NCBI GenBank assembly: GCA_030913685.1
Contig: CP133187.1
Span: 434,001 to 498,000 of the forward strand
Length of the DNA: 64,000 bases
Direction: 5' to 3'
Origin: Oscillospiraceae bacterium MB24-C1
Lineage (GTDB): Bacteria; Bacillota; Clostridia; Oscillospirales; Ruminococcaceae
Part shown: positions 27,486 to 36,423 of the stretch, piece after piece
Layout of the letters: every line of letters starts with the position of its first letter
Position numbering within the stretch: the stretch's first letter is position 1
Program-made: the position numbers and the translations under genes
The notes under the pieces: generated by a model
Databases searched by the model: none
What the model was told of the DNA's origin: nothing
Seen by the model: only the letters and a program-made list of their open reading frames with translations

Positions 27486-28565
27486 TTAGTCAAAAAAGCC
27501 CTTTGCTGCATACAATTCGGCCATTAATACCGCACCGCCGGCAGCGCCGCGCAGCGTATTGTGTGAAAGACAGACAAATTTATAGTCATACTGGGTATCG
27601 GGGCGTAGGCGTCCGACAGAAACCGCCATGCCTTTTTCAATATTGCGATCAAGGCGGGTTTGGGGACGATTGCTCTCTTCAAAATAGTGTAAAAATTGCT
27701 TGGGCGCTAAGGGGAGTTCTAATTCTTGAGGCTCGCCCTTAAAGGCGTCCCAACGCGCTTTAATTTCTTCCACAGAAGGCTTGTTTTTAAAACTTACAAA
27801 CACAGCAGCCATGTGGCCGTCACTGGCAGGAACACGCAGACACTGCGCCGTGATAGCGGGGCCTTCGGCGTTGACAATCCGGTCTCCCTCAACCTTGCCA
27901 AACAGCTTGAGAGGCTCTTTTTCACTCTTTTCTTCCTCGCCGCCGATATAGGGAATGACGTTATCCACCATCTCGGGCCAGCGCTCAAAGTTTTTGCCCG
28001 CGCCCGAGATCGCCTGATAGGTGCAAACCAGCACATTTTCAATGCCAAATTCGCGCAGGGGAGAGAGAGCAGGCACATAGGACTGCAATGAGCAGTTAGA
28101 TTTAACCGAGATAAAACCACGCTTGGTGCCAAGACGCGCTCTCTGCGCTTTTACAACTTCCACATGCTCGGGGTTGATTTCTGGTACAATCATCGGAACA
28201 TCGGGTGTCCAGCGGTGCGCGGAGTTATTTGACATAACAGGGCATTCCGCCTTTGCATAACGCTCTTCAAGTGCACGGATTTCATCTTTTTTCATATCGA
28301 CGGCGCAAAAGACAAAATCGACAAGCGAGACGATCTTTTCAACGTCCGCTTCGGCATCCATGATAACCATATCCTTGCAATATTCCGGCATCGGAACACT
28401 GAGTGCCCAGCGATCGTTTACTGCATCAGTATATTTTTTACCCGCAGATCGTGCGGAAGCAGCAATTGCTGTCACCTTAAACCACGGATGATTATCCAGG
28501 AGCGTCAAAAAACGCTGACCCACCATACCGGTTGCACCAATTACACCTACATTGTACTGCTTCAT
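27486..28565 (-). CDS. asd: Aspartate-semialdehyde dehydrogenase, archaeal/fungal type
   Basis: A 359-aa ASADH with GATGMVGQ at 10-17 and the catalytic cysteine 158 in SNCSLQ. The sequence follows the longer archaeal/fungal form rather than the common bacterial one, as in many Clostridia. It supplies aspartate semialdehyde to DapA. It is the first gene of the operon, behind a lysine riboswitch, so lysine should turn off asd, dapA and dapB together. Confidence 0.95.
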   Translation of the reverse strand: MKQYNVGVIGATGMVGQRFLTLLDNHPWFKVTAIAASARSAGKKYTDAVNDRWALSVPMPEYCKDMVIMDAEADVEKIVSLVDFVFCAVDMKKDEIRALEERYAKAECPVMSNNSAHRWTPDVPMIVPEINPEHVEVVKAQRARLGTKRGFISVKSNCSLQSYVPALSPLREFGIENVLVCTYQAISGAGKNFERWPEMVDNVIPYIGGEEEKSEKEPLKLFGKVEGDRIVNAEGPAITAQCLRVPASDGHMAAVFVSFKNKPSVEEIKARWDAFKGEPQELELPLAPKQFLHYFEESNRPQTRLDRNIEKGMAVSVGRLRPDTQYDYKFVCLSHNTLRGAAGGAVLMAELYAAKGFFD

Positions 28566-28693
28566 AATAAAAGCACCTCCATAACGTTCCTTTTTAAACC
28601 CTAATATTTGGTATAATGAATAAAAACAAGGGAAAACTATTTCCTATTTTAATCAGTTCGTCAAATATTAGTATTTTTCTAACTTTGCCGTAT

Positions 28694-28958
28694 AAATAAA
28701 AATACCGGTTGAAAACCGGCATCCACTGCAATATAATAGAGATATTGACGCTTAAAACATGCACCACTCCCAATGCATGCTCAAAAGTCGATAGCCCTTC
28801 ACCATTTGCAGTGGTGACAGTTGCACGTTTCTTTAACGTACCCCCAGGATCAACGGCTGCCGTACCGTTTCCTTCGGCGTCTTTCCCTTTCATAACGGCT
28901 TCAAGCGATCTGGCGATCTTGCCGAAGTATTACTGATGAAAAACGCACCTCTATCTTT
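28694..28958 (-). ncRNA. Lysine riboswitch (L box) with expression-platform terminator
   Basis: On the minus strand the leader has the L-box core pieces in order: GATAGAGGTGCG (28944-28955), ATCAGTAAT, GGGAAAGACGCCGAAGG, TGATCCTGGGGG, CTGTCACC and GAAGGGCTATCGAC (near 28788). After the aptamer a terminator stem, ATGCCGGTT / AACCGGTAT with TTTTTATTT, lies at about 28694-28723. Lysine binding should favour the terminator ahead of asd. Confidence 0.92.
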
Positions 28959-28968
28959 ATTGTCCATT

Positions 28969-28997
28969 ATAGTAGCATTCATTATAAAAATTGTCAA
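28969..28997 (-). promoter_or_regulatory. Promoter for the asd-dapA-dapB operon
   Basis: On the minus strand TTGACA, 17 bp, TACTAT, about 10 bp before the L-box aptamer begins. Confidence 0.75.
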
Positions 28998-29029
28998 ATA
29001 TTTTTTAAATAAACTTTTTAGGAGAATCT

Positions 29030-30067
29030 ATGCTAAAATCTGACTTCTACTTTGCTCTTCCCAAGGAATTAATAGCCCAAACACCTATCGAACCGCGAAA
29101 TGCTTCCAGACTGTTGACGCTTGACAGAAAAAGCGGCGCTGTTGAACACCGGATGTTCACCGACCTTTACACGCTGTTAAAACCGGGGGATCTACTGGTT
29201 TTAAACGATTCACGTGTACTGCCTGCGCGAATTCTTGGCGTTTCTGAAACAACCGGTAGCCCAATGGAGTTTTTGCTGCTTCAACAAAAGCGCCAAGATG
29301 AATGGGAAGTGCTGGTGCGCCCAGGAAAGCGCGCTAAACCGGGTGCAAAATTTATCTTTGGCGAAGGATTATTATACGCCGAAGTGCTTGAGATTTTAGA
29401 CGGAGGCAACCGTCTCGTGCGTTTTTCTTACGATAGCGGCAGCTTTTATACCAACCTGGAACAGATTGGGCAGATGCCGCTGCCGCCCTACATTACCGAA
29501 AAACTCGACGACCCTGAACGTTATCAGACGGTTTATTCTAAAGAGTTGGGTTCCGCCGCAGCTCCTACTGCTGGGTTGCATTTTACCGAGCAAATGCTGA
29601 ACGATCTGCGTGCTATGGGCATTAAAACTGCATTCGTCACGCTGCATGTGGGTTTGGGTACTTTCCGACCGGTCAAGGAAGATGATATCAACGACCACAA
29701 AATGCACTCAGAACATATTTTCTTGCCACAAGAAACAGCTGACTTGGTTAACGAAACCAAGCAAAACGGCGGACGGGTTATCGCCGTGGGCACCACCAGC
29801 TGCCGCACACTTGAAGCGGTTGGTCAGATGGGCATGCCCCTAAAGGCGTATGAAGGGTACACTGAGATTTTCCTTTACCCCGGCAAGGAATTCACCGCCA
29901 TTGACGGGTTGATCACCAATTTTCATCTGCCGGAAAGCACGTTGATTATGCTGGTTTCGGCCTTTGCAGGACGTGAACATGTGCTTGCGGCGTATAACGA
30001 AGCTGTCGCACAGCAATACCGTTTTTTCTCTTTCGGCGACGCTTGTTTTATCGCCGATATCGACTAA
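29030..30067 (+). CDS. queA: tRNA preQ1(34) S-adenosylmethionine ribosyltransferase-isomerase
   Basis: A 345-aa QueA with the typical start [26 protein letters not shown] near 62, and the [10 protein letters not shown] / [19 protein letters not shown] blocks. It converts preQ1-tRNA to epoxyqueuosine-tRNA. It is followed 12 bp later by tgt, the enzyme that inserts preQ1. AGGAGAATCT precedes the start. Confidence 0.97.
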   Translation: MLKSDFYFALPKELIAQTPIEPRNASRLLTLDRKSGAVEHRMFTDLYTLLKPGDLLVLNDSRVLPARILGVSETTGSPMEFLLLQQKRQDEWEVLVRPGKRAKPGAKFIFGEGLLYAEVLEILDGGNRLVRFSYDSGSFYTNLEQIGQMPLPPYITEKLDDPERYQTVYSKELGSAAAPTAGLHFTEQMLNDLRAMGIKTAFVTLHVGLGTFRPVKEDDINDHKMHSEHIFLPQETADLVNETKQNGGRVIAVGTTSCRTLEAVGQMGMPLKAYEGYTEIFLYPGKEFTAIDGLITNFHLPESTLIMLVSAFAGREHVLAAYNEAVAQQYRFFSFGDACFIADID

Positions 30068-30079
30068 CAGGGGGACATT

Positions 30080-31210
30080 ATGTATCATTTATTAAAACAA
30101 GAGGGCAGGGCGCGCCGCGCAGAATTTAAAACGGTGGACGGCACGTTTCAGACCCCTGCGTTTATGAACGTAGCGACTGCTGCCGCCATCAAAGGCGGTA
30201 TTTCGGCGCATGACTTAATGGATCTAAAATGTCAGATCATGTTGAGCAATACTTATCACCTGCACGTAAGACCCGGAGACAATGTTGTTCGCGACCAAGG
30301 TGGCCTCAAGGGTTTTACCCGCTGGGACGGCCCGACGCTGACCGATTCCGGCGGTTTCCAAGTGTTTTCGCTCGCGTCGCTGCGTACAATAAAAGAAGAA
30401 GGCGTTACATTCCAGTCTCATGTGGACGGAAAGCGCATTTTCATGGGGCCGGAGGAGAGCATGCGCATCCAGTCAAATTTGGGCTCTACCATTGCGATGG
30501 CATTTGACGAGTGTATTTCGAATCCTGCGGAATATGACTACGCCAAGCGATCAATTGGGCGCACCACCCGCTGGCTGGAGCGCTGCAAAGCCGAAATGGC
30601 GCGCTTAAACGCCCTACCGGGTACCTTAAACCCGCACCAACTGCTGTTTGGCATCAATCAAGGTGCCACCTTTGATGATCTACGCATCCAGCACATGAAG
30701 GACATTGCAACGCTCGACCTTGACGGTTATGCCATAGGCGGTCTGGCGGTAGGTGAGGAAACCGAGATGATGTACCACATCATCGAACAAGTTGAACCAT
30801 TCATGCCTAAAGGCAAAATCCGCTACCTAATGGGTGTGGGAACACCGGCAAATATTATTGAAGCGGTCTGGCGCGGTGTCGATCTATTTGACTGCGTTAT
30901 GCCCAGCCGAAATGCGCGTCATGGACATTTGTTTACCTGGAGCGGTATTATCAACATCAATAATGCCAAATATCAGAATGACAGCAATCCTGTGGATTCT
31001 CAGTGCGGATGTCCGGCCTGTCAGCATTATTCCCGCGCCTACCTGCGGCATCTTCTCAAAGCAAACGAGATGTTGGGTATGCGTCTGGCGGTACAGCACA
31101 ACCTTTATTTTTACAACACGCTGATGGAAAAAATTCGCGCAGCGCTTGATGCAGGGGAATTTGAGGCTTTCCGTAGCCAGTACACCACGCTGCTGGCTAC
31201 CCGCATATAA
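30080..31210 (+). CDS. tgt: tRNA-guanine transglycosylase
   Basis: A 376-aa bacterial TGT. D89 lies in TDSGGFQVFSL (88-98), GVDLFDCVMPSRNARHG carries the nucleophilic Asp, and the zinc site uses the cysteines of CGCPAC plus a downstream His. It exchanges guanine 34 for preQ1 in GUN-anticodon tRNAs. Confidence 0.97.
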   Translation: MYHLLKQEGRARRAEFKTVDGTFQTPAFMNVATAAAIKGGISAHDLMDLKCQIMLSNTYHLHVRPGDNVVRDQGGLKGFTRWDGPTLTDSGGFQVFSLASLRTIKEEGVTFQSHVDGKRIFMGPEESMRIQSNLGSTIAMAFDECISNPAEYDYAKRSIGRTTRWLERCKAEMARLNALPGTLNPHQLLFGINQGATFDDLRIQHMKDIATLDLDGYAIGGLAVGEETEMMYHIIEQVEPFMPKGKIRYLMGVGTPANIIEAVWRGVDLFDCVMPSRNARHGHLFTWSGIININNAKYQNDSNPVDSQCGCPACQHYSRAYLRHLLKANEMLGMRLAVQHNLYFYNTLMEKIRAALDAGEFEAFRSQYTTLLATRI

Positions 31211-31252
31211 TGGTCGTTTGAAAGAAAGACTTTATAATTGGCTGATTTTCTC

Positions 31253-31281
31253 TTGATTGTTGGTATTTTTTTATGTATAAT
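31253..31281 (+). promoter_or_regulatory. Promoter for yajC
   Basis: TTGATT, 17 bp, TATAAT, 35 bp before the yajC start. Confidence 0.65.
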
Positions 31282-31315
31282 GACAATGTTATAATAGATT
31301 GAAGGGAAGAACAAA

Positions 31316-31609
31316 ATGGGTAATTATATGTTACAGGCGACAAATCCGGTAGGCTCTTATATTATGATGGGCGCAATGCTCGTTGTAGTTTATCTGGTCA
31401 TGTTCCTGCCCCAGAGAAAGCAGCAGAAAAGGGACGCACAAATGCGTGCTTCGCTTGACGTCGGCAATGAGGTGCTGACCCAGGGCGGCATCATCGGTCG
31501 TGTCGTCAGTCTGAAGGATGATACCATTGTTATCGAAACCGGCTCTGACCGCGTCAAGATTAGAATTCTGCGCAGCGCCATTGTAGCCAACACCACCCCC
31601 AAGGAATAA
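31316..31609 (+). CDS. yajC: Preprotein translocase subunit YajC
   Basis: A 97-aa protein with one N-terminal membrane span (about 14-32), MFLPQRKQQKRD, and the GNEVLTQGGIIGRVVSLKDD block of the YajC family. It accompanies SecDF-SecYEG. The tgt-yajC order is conserved across bacteria. Confidence 0.95.
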   Translation: MGNYMLQATNPVGSYIMMGAMLVVVYLVMFLPQRKQQKRDAQMRASLDVGNEVLTQGGIIGRVVSLKDDTIVIETGSDRVKIRILRSAIVANTTPKE

Positions 31610-31720
31610 GTACCGATACCTTATTGTTGATAGGTTTTCTGTGTTTTTGATCGGCAATAAAGGCATATTTGTCCGATACCTCGAATAAGCTTTCGTAAAG
31701 AGCTTAGGAGGGGAAGCACG

Positions 31721-32137
31721 ATGAAGGGCAAGGCTAAACAGCGTACAGCCGGCAAAAGCAACAACGCAACCACAAATATGGTTACTATGCTTAAAGCAGT
31801 GACATTTGGGCTGTTGGCAACAACGGTCGTGTTGCTGCTTTTTTCGTTTGTAATGTGTAAAAAAGACGTTCCATTCGTGCTACTAAATCCTTTTTCGGCA
31901 GGCCTTTTGATGCTCGGCTCGTTTTTATCCGGGTATCTAGCGGCACGCCGCATTCGCGAACGTGGCATGATGGTTGGAGCACTCTGCGGGCTGATCATAT
32001 TCTCGCTGTTGATGCTGGCGTCGTTTATGAGCCGGTTTGATGTCGGTCTTACCGCCTTGATTAAGCTTATTATTTCGGTGGCCAGCGGTGCCATTGGTGG
32101 AATTATTGGTGTTAATGCCAAATTTAAGCGAAAATAG
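31721..32137 (+). CDS. TIGR04086 family membrane protein
   Basis: A 138-aa protein with four hydrophobic spans (about 24-45, 54-75, 83-103, 109-131) and a basic N-terminus. Position and layout match the TIGR04086 family, which in Clostridia is regularly found just before the SCIFF peptide gene. The function is unknown. AGGAGGGG precedes the start. Confidence 0.8.
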   Translation: MKGKAKQRTAGKSNNATTNMVTMLKAVTFGLLATTVVLLLFSFVMCKKDVPFVLLNPFSAGLLMLGSFLSGYLAARRIRERGMMVGALCGLIIFSLLMLASFMSRFDVGLTALIKLIISVASGAIGGIIGVNAKFKRK

Positions 32138-32140
32138 TAT

Positions 32141-32169
32141 TTGAAAGATGCTAGTAGGTATGCTATAAT
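32141..32169 (+). promoter_or_regulatory. Promoter for the SCIFF peptide gene
   Basis: TTGAAA, 17 bp, TATAAT between the TIGR04086 gene and the SCIFF gene. Confidence 0.75.
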
Positions 32170-32201
32170 ATTTTTGATAAAATATTCGGAGGATGATTTA
32201 A

Positions 32202-32342
32202 ATGAAACACATTAAAACGATAAATAAAGCTAACCTGAAGGAAACGGCTGCCAAGGGCGGCTGCGGCGAGTGCCAGGCCTCCTGTCAGTCCGCATGCAAG
32301 ACCTCCTGCACTGTCGCCAACCAGAAGTGCGAGAGAAAGTAA
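32202..32342 (+). CDS. scfA: SCIFF ranthipeptide precursor (six cysteines in forty-five)
   Basis: A 46-aa peptide starting MKHIKTINKANLKETAAKGG (leader, residues 1-20), with cysteines at 21, 24, 28, 32, 36 and 43. This is the pattern of the SCIFF family, nearly universal in Clostridia. The adjacent radical-SAM enzyme forms thioether bonds from Cys to non-alpha positions (ranthipeptide). A GGAGGATG ribosome site precedes it. A terminator lies between this gene and the maturase gene, which should give an excess of peptide over enzyme. Confidence 0.95.
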   Translation: MKHIKTINKANLKETAAKGGCGECQASCQSACKTSCTVANQKCERK

Positions 32343-32363
32343 GGTTCTGATTAAAGCATTAGA

Positions 32364-32394
32364 AAGGGGCAGTTTACCTGTCCCTTGCTTTTTT
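32364..32394 (+). terminator. Intrinsic terminator between SCIFF and its maturase
   Basis: AAGGGGCAG / CTGTCCCTT stem with TTTAC loop, then GCTTTTTT. Confidence 0.85.
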
Positions 32395-32426
32395 AAACGA
32401 ATTTATGAGTTAGGATGAATAGTATA

Positions 32427-33785
32427 ATGCTCCATCGCTATATTCAAGGCGGTTACTACATCGTTATGGATGTCAACAGCGGCGCAATCCACTTAATGGA
32501 CAGGCTTGGCTATGATATGACGGGTATGTTGTCGGCTCCCATGACAGAGAAATGTCCGCAATCACTGCTGAACAAATTCTCTGGGAACTTTTCTGAACAG
32601 GAAATTACTGAAACCTACGCTGAGCTTTATGCGCTTTATCAGGCAGGGGAGCTGTTCAGCGCGGATGATTATGAAAAATACCAGAGTATAACGGCAGTTT
32701 CACCTGTAAAGGCCATGTGCTTGCATATCGCGCATGACTGCAATATGCGCTGTGAATACTGTTTTGCCTCCACCGGCGACTATCAGGGCGGTAGAATGCT
32801 GATGAGTGCCGAGGTGGGGAAGAAAGCGATTGACTACCTGCTGCACCACTCTCAGGGGCGGCGGAATCTTGAGCTTGACTTCTTCGGCGGAGAGCCGCTG
32901 ATGAACTTTGATGTTGTCAAGGAGATTGTCGATTATGCCCGTTCTAAGGAAAAGGAATACAATAAGGTGTTCCGCTTCACCATCACGACGAACGGCCTTC
33001 TGTTGACCGACGATAAGATTGAGTTTATCAATCGCGAAATGTCCAACGTCGTGCTGTCTTTAGATGGTCGACCAGGTGTCAACGACCGGGTGCGCAAGCG
33101 TGTCGATGGTTCAAGCTGTTACGACGCTATTGTACCTAAGTTTCAGAAAATGGTGGCAGCAAGAGGGGATAAACCCTATTATGTGCGTGGTACTTTTACC
33201 AAGTATAATCTCGATTTTGTCGAGGATGTTTTGTACTTAAACGAACTTGGGTTTGATCAGATTTCGGTTGAGCCGGTGGTCGCCGAAGATAATATGCCTT
33301 ACGCCATCACAGAAAAGGATCTGCCTGACATTTATGCTGAATATGAAAAACTAGCCGAGGAAATGATCAAAAGAGAAAATGGCGAGAAAAAGTGGTTTAA
33401 TTTTTTCCACTTTATGATAGATCTTGATCAAGGCCCCTGCGCCATTAAGCGGTTGCGCGGGTGCGGGTGCGGCAATGAATATGTGGCCGTGACACCCGAT
33501 GGTGACGTCTATCCCTGCCATCAATTTGTGGGGCACGAGGAATGGAAAATGGGCAGCGTATTTGATCGTTCAATCGATACCGCGATGAAGGAACGGTTTG
33601 CAAAATCAACCGTTTATGGCAAAGAAGATTGCCGTAATTGCTGGGCTAAGTTCTATTGCAGCGGCGGCTGCAATGCCAACGGCATGATCTACAACGGTGA
33701 TATCCTAAAACCACATAAGATATCCTGTGAAACCGAGAAAAAGCGTATTGAATGCGCGCTTTATATTAAAGCTGCAACTCTTTAA
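32427..33785 (+). CDS. scfB: SCIFF radical SAM maturase
   Basis: About 452 aa. A peptide-recognition N-terminus (MLHRYIQGGYYIVMDVNSGAIHLMD, in part) is followed by the radical-SAM cluster site C105-x3-C109-x2-C112 (CNMRCEYC) and FFGGEPLMN. The C-terminal SPASM/twitch region has many cysteines (CGCGNEYV, YPCHQF, CRNCWAKFYCSGGC). It installs thioether crosslinks in the SCIFF peptide. An ATG at 32415 overlaps the AGGA site, so the ATG at 32427, matching the family start, is preferred. Confidence 0.95.
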   Translation: MLHRYIQGGYYIVMDVNSGAIHLMDRLGYDMTGMLSAPMTEKCPQSLLNKFSGNFSEQEITETYAELYALYQAGELFSADDYEKYQSITAVSPVKAMCLHIAHDCNMRCEYCFASTGDYQGGRMLMSAEVGKKAIDYLLHHSQGRRNLELDFFGGEPLMNFDVVKEIVDYARSKEKEYNKVFRFTITTNGLLLTDDKIEFINREMSNVVLSLDGRPGVNDRVRKRVDGSSCYDAIVPKFQKMVAARGDKPYYVRGTFTKYNLDFVEDVLYLNELGFDQISVEPVVAEDNMPYAITEKDLPDIYAEYEKLAEEMIKRENGEKKWFNFFHFMIDLDQGPCAIKRLRGCGCGNEYVAVTPDGDVYPCHQFVGHEEWKMGSVFDRSIDTAMKERFAKSTVYGKEDCRNCWAKFYCSGGCNANGMIYNGDILKPHKISCETEKKRIECALYIKAATL

Positions 33786-33808
33786 ACACTGAAAGGCAGG
33801 GAAGGGTT

Positions 33809-34609
33809 ATGTTAAAACTGGGCGTGATAGGTGTAGGGAATATGGCAGCTGCGCTGCTTGGCGGCATTCTAAAAAATGGCGTGGTCCCGCCTGAGCAGAT
33901 TTTGCTTTGCGACCGGCACCCAGAACGCCATGAAGCGTTGTATAGTCTGGGAATTCGCCAAGCTGCAAATCCTTGCGAAGTAGTAGAAAGCTGTAAATAT
34001 GTGCTTTTAGCCGTAAAGCCACAAGGCTTTACAGGGGTTTTGGAAGAGATAAAGCCTGCATGTAAAGGCCAGAATATTTTCATCTCAATTGCGGCGGGCA
34101 TCTCAGGTGATTTTATTAAAAAAGCTTTGGACTATGACGCTAAGGTGGTTTTGGTTATGCCGAATACCCCTGTTTTATTGGGATATGGTACTTCGGCACT
34201 TTCTTTGGTCAGCCCAACCAACCAAGATGAGTTTAATACCGTGCTCAGCTTTTTCGCTGCCTGTGGTGATGCGATTCAAATTCCCTCCAACCTGATGAAC
34301 GAGGTTATTCCGTTCAACGGCAGCAGTCCAGCTTTTATCTATCGCTTTACGCAGATTTTTGTACAGCGTGCCGTTGCACTAGGTTTTGATCAGGAGACAG
34401 CGCTCAAGCTGTTTTGCAGCACGCTGATTGGATCAGCCCACATGATGATTGATAGTGGTATCGATCTTGACCAGTTGATCAAGATGGTCTGTTCCAAGGG
34501 TGGTACAACACTGGCTGGCCTTGACGCCATGGAGCAGCATAACCTGGAGGAGGCCGTTGTAGCTGGTATTGATAACTGCGTTAAACGCGCCTATGAGTTG
34601 GGTCGATAG
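33809..34609 (+). CDS. proC: Pyrroline-5-carboxylate reductase
   Basis: A 266-aa ProC with the N-terminal GVIGVGNMAAALLGGI nucleotide fold, VMPNTPVLLGYG near 113, and the C-terminal MVCSKGGTTLAGLDAME signature. It makes proline from P5C with NAD(P)H. GAAGGG precedes the start. It is followed by a long hairpin shared with the front of spoIIM. Confidence 0.95.
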   Translation: MLKLGVIGVGNMAAALLGGILKNGVVPPEQILLCDRHPERHEALYSLGIRQAANPCEVVESCKYVLLAVKPQGFTGVLEEIKPACKGQNIFISIAAGISGDFIKKALDYDAKVVLVMPNTPVLLGYGTSALSLVSPTNQDEFNTVLSFFAACGDAIQIPSNLMNEVIPFNGSSPAFIYRFTQIFVQRAVALGFDQETALKLFCSTLIGSAHMMIDSGIDLDQLIKMVCSKGGTTLAGLDAMEQHNLEEAVVAGIDNCVKRAYELGR

Positions 34610-34643
34610 GTACAAATTTTTGTGTGGAATCATAATAAGGACA

Positions 34644-34690
34644 ACCCCCGGCATATCCTTTATCAAAGGACAATGTCGGGGGTGTTATTT
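34644..34690 (+). terminator. Long hairpin terminator after proC, overlapping the spoIIM ribosome site
   Basis: Outer stem of 11 pairs (34644-34654 with 34673-34683, one G-U) and an inner TCCTTT/AAAGGA stem, then GTTATTTT. The GGGGGTG that would serve as ribosome site for spoIIM lies in the descending arm. Confidence 0.7.
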
Positions 34691-34693
34691 TGT

Positions 34694-35317
34694 ATGGAAA
34701 GAGTAGGTCGTGCAAGCAACTATGCCGCTAGGCGAAAAAGTCTTATTTTATGGATTAGAATGCACTGGGGCATGCTGTTCTTTGGCGTTATGTTCTTAAT
34801 TGGTGTGTTGGTCGGCACTGCAGCATCGGTATGGCTGGGCATCGGCAAACTGGACAGTGTCACCGAAGTTTTGAAGCAGTTTATCATCAGCCGAGAAAAC
34901 CAGTCAATGATGCAGACCTTTTTCAGCGCACTCACGCCAAATGCTGCTGCGTGGTTTATTCTTCTGATATGCGGTTTTTGCGCGGTATCAGCGCCTATTA
35001 TCGCGCTGGCCCCCTGTGTCAAAGGGATGGGGTATGGCGTCTTAGCTAGCGGTCTGCTGGCTTGCTATCCTAACTCAGCGATGCGTTACATTTTCGTCTT
35101 TCTACTACCAAACCTGATGATTTCTACCGTTACCATTATGTTTTGCTGCTGTGATGCCATGCAGCTCAGCCAGTATTTCTGGCAATCGATCGTTCCACAG
35201 CAGCGGGGTAGTGCCAGTATTTCACCGGGGCTTTTTTGCGGAAAAATGGTTCTATACGGCATCTTTTTAATTGCAGGTGCCGCGCTGGAAGCGTATAGTT
35301 ACGCGCTATTCCGCTGA
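34694..35317 (+). CDS. spoIIM: Stage II sporulation protein M
   Basis: About 207 aa, close to the 214 aa of the Bacillus protein. It has five or so membrane spans and the DUF95-type arrangement (LIWV-type first span after RMHWGMLFFGVMFLIG, then FILLICGFCAVSAPIIALAP). SpoIIM belongs to the DMP complex that remodels septal peptidoglycan during engulfment. The frame is open from 34622 but that stretch lies in the proC terminator. It is convergent with the xer gene, overlapping by 12 bp; spoIIM next to xerD is also the Bacillus order. Confidence 0.85.
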   Translation: MERVGRASNYAARRKSLILWIRMHWGMLFFGVMFLIGVLVGTAASVWLGIGKLDSVTEVLKQFIISRENQSMMQTFFSALTPNAAAWFILLICGFCAVSAPIIALAPCVKGMGYGVLASGLLACYPNSAMRYIFVFLLPNLMISTVTIMFCCCDAMQLSQYFWQSIVPQQRGSASISPGLFCGKMVLYGIFLIAGAALEAYSYALFR

Positions 35318-36337
35318 AGAATCATTGTCCTTAGGGTTCTTTGTAATGCGCTTCTTTTGCGCGAGGGGAGAGCTATCCGCCGCTTTTTCAAGCTGTTGGT
35401 TTGAAACATGCGTATAAATTTCAGTTGTATTCAAATTGGCGTGCCCCAAAATTTCTTTTAGTATCCGAACATCTACATTACCGTATTGATACATTAATGT
35501 TGCAGCGGTGTGGCGCAGCTTGTGTGGCGTATAGCCCTTGCCAGATAACCCAGCATTTTTAAGGCACTCGCCAATGATTTGCTGGACCCGGCGAGGTGAA
35601 AGCCGCTGACCGTTTTGACCGACAAACAGCGCTTCATCCTTTCGTTTAATCTTTTTTGAATCCTCAAGATAGGTATTTATTGCATCCAAACAAGCTTCAT
35701 TGAGGTAAACGATGCGTTCCTTGTTGCCTTTACCGAGCAACTTTAGCGTATGGTCGTCTCGAATATCTGTATGATTGATAGCTACGAGCTCGGATAGGCG
35801 CATGCCACAGTTTAAAAACAAGGTCAACATACAATAATCACGCGCATTATTGTTCAAATCAGCAATTTCAAGCAAACCGTTGCTTTCGTCTAATGTAAGA
35901 TATTTGGGCAGAGCGCGTTTAGTCGCAGGTCTGTCCAAATTTTTTATCGGATTATCGGTGATATAAAGCGTTTTTGTCGATAAAAACTTGTAGAATGAAC
36001 TGAGCGCTGAAATTTTTCGCGCACGCGCACTAGCAGCGTTGCCAAGCTCAGTATGGGCAAAATTGAGATAAGCATAAATATCAGCCAGTGTAATGCCACA
36101 AATCATTTCGGTTGAGACATCGATAATCGAGGTTTCAGGTAAATCCTCAGCGCTTAGTTGATTGCAGCGATAAAGCTTCAGAAAACGCAAAAAAGTACGT
36201 AGTTCAATATAATATGCATCAACAGTACGCGGAGATAAACCCCGAATGGTCAAAATATATGATAAAAATTCACGCAAAGGCCCAGGGCAATCGGTGAATG
36301 GCGCATATTTAGATTTATTATTTAAAACAGCCGGCAT
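35306..36337 (-). CDS. xerD: Chromosomal tyrosine recombinase, Xer type
   Basis: A 343-aa tyrosine recombinase. It has an N-terminal SAM-like core-binding domain (LREFLSYILTIRGLSPRTVDAYY, in part) and a catalytic domain with R180 (CGMRLSEL), K203/K206 (LGKGNKERIV), H272 and R275 (HKLRH), H299 (LGHANLNTTEIYTH) and nucleophile Y308. The ATG at 36337 follows GGAGTG at 8 nt; an upstream extension to 36418 crosses the att site and is rejected. It lies outside the prophage, beside spoIIM, so it is a host gene and the likely recombinase for the adjacent att/dif-like site. Whether it is XerC, XerD or a single-recombinase type is open. Confidence 0.9.
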   Translation of the reverse strand: MPAVLNNKSKYAPFTDCPGPLREFLSYILTIRGLSPRTVDAYYIELRTFLRFLKLYRCNQLSAEDLPETSIIDVSTEMICGITLADIYAYLNFAHTELGNAASARARKISALSSFYKFLSTKTLYITDNPIKNLDRPATKRALPKYLTLDESNGLLEIADLNNNARDYCMLTLFLNCGMRLSELVAINHTDIRDDHTLKLLGKGNKERIVYLNEACLDAINTYLEDSKKIKRKDEALFVGQNGQRLSPRRVQQIIGECLKNAGLSGKGYTPHKLRHTAATLMYQYGNVDVRILKEILGHANLNTTEIYTHVSNQQLEKAADSSPLAQKKRITKNPKDNDSSAE

Positions 36338-36356
36338 ACGTTTAACACTCCTTTTT

Positions 36357-36387
36357 CGTCCATTCCATTTCGCTAAATAAATATTTA
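36357..36387. repeat. Left attachment site (attL) of the inovirus prophage
   Basis: The 27-bp core at 36361-36387 is repeated exactly at 42519-42545. The preceding CGTC (36357-36360) completes a 23-nt arm whose reverse complement is found on the outer flank of attR (42540-42562). It lies 20 bp upstream of the xer start. Confidence 0.9.
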
Positions 36388-36423
36388 AAATGAAGATTTT
36401 GGGCATAATTCGACACATGACAG

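Noticed and set aside
35306-36337. The recombinase as a phage integrase
   Set aside because: It lies outside the 27-bp repeats and beside spoIIM, as xerD does in other Firmicutes. Catalytic and N-terminal regions look Xer-like.
36338-36418. N-terminal extension of the xer recombinase across attL
   Set aside because: It would encode part of the att site and phage sequence. The ATG at 36337 has a good GGAGTG site and a normal family start.
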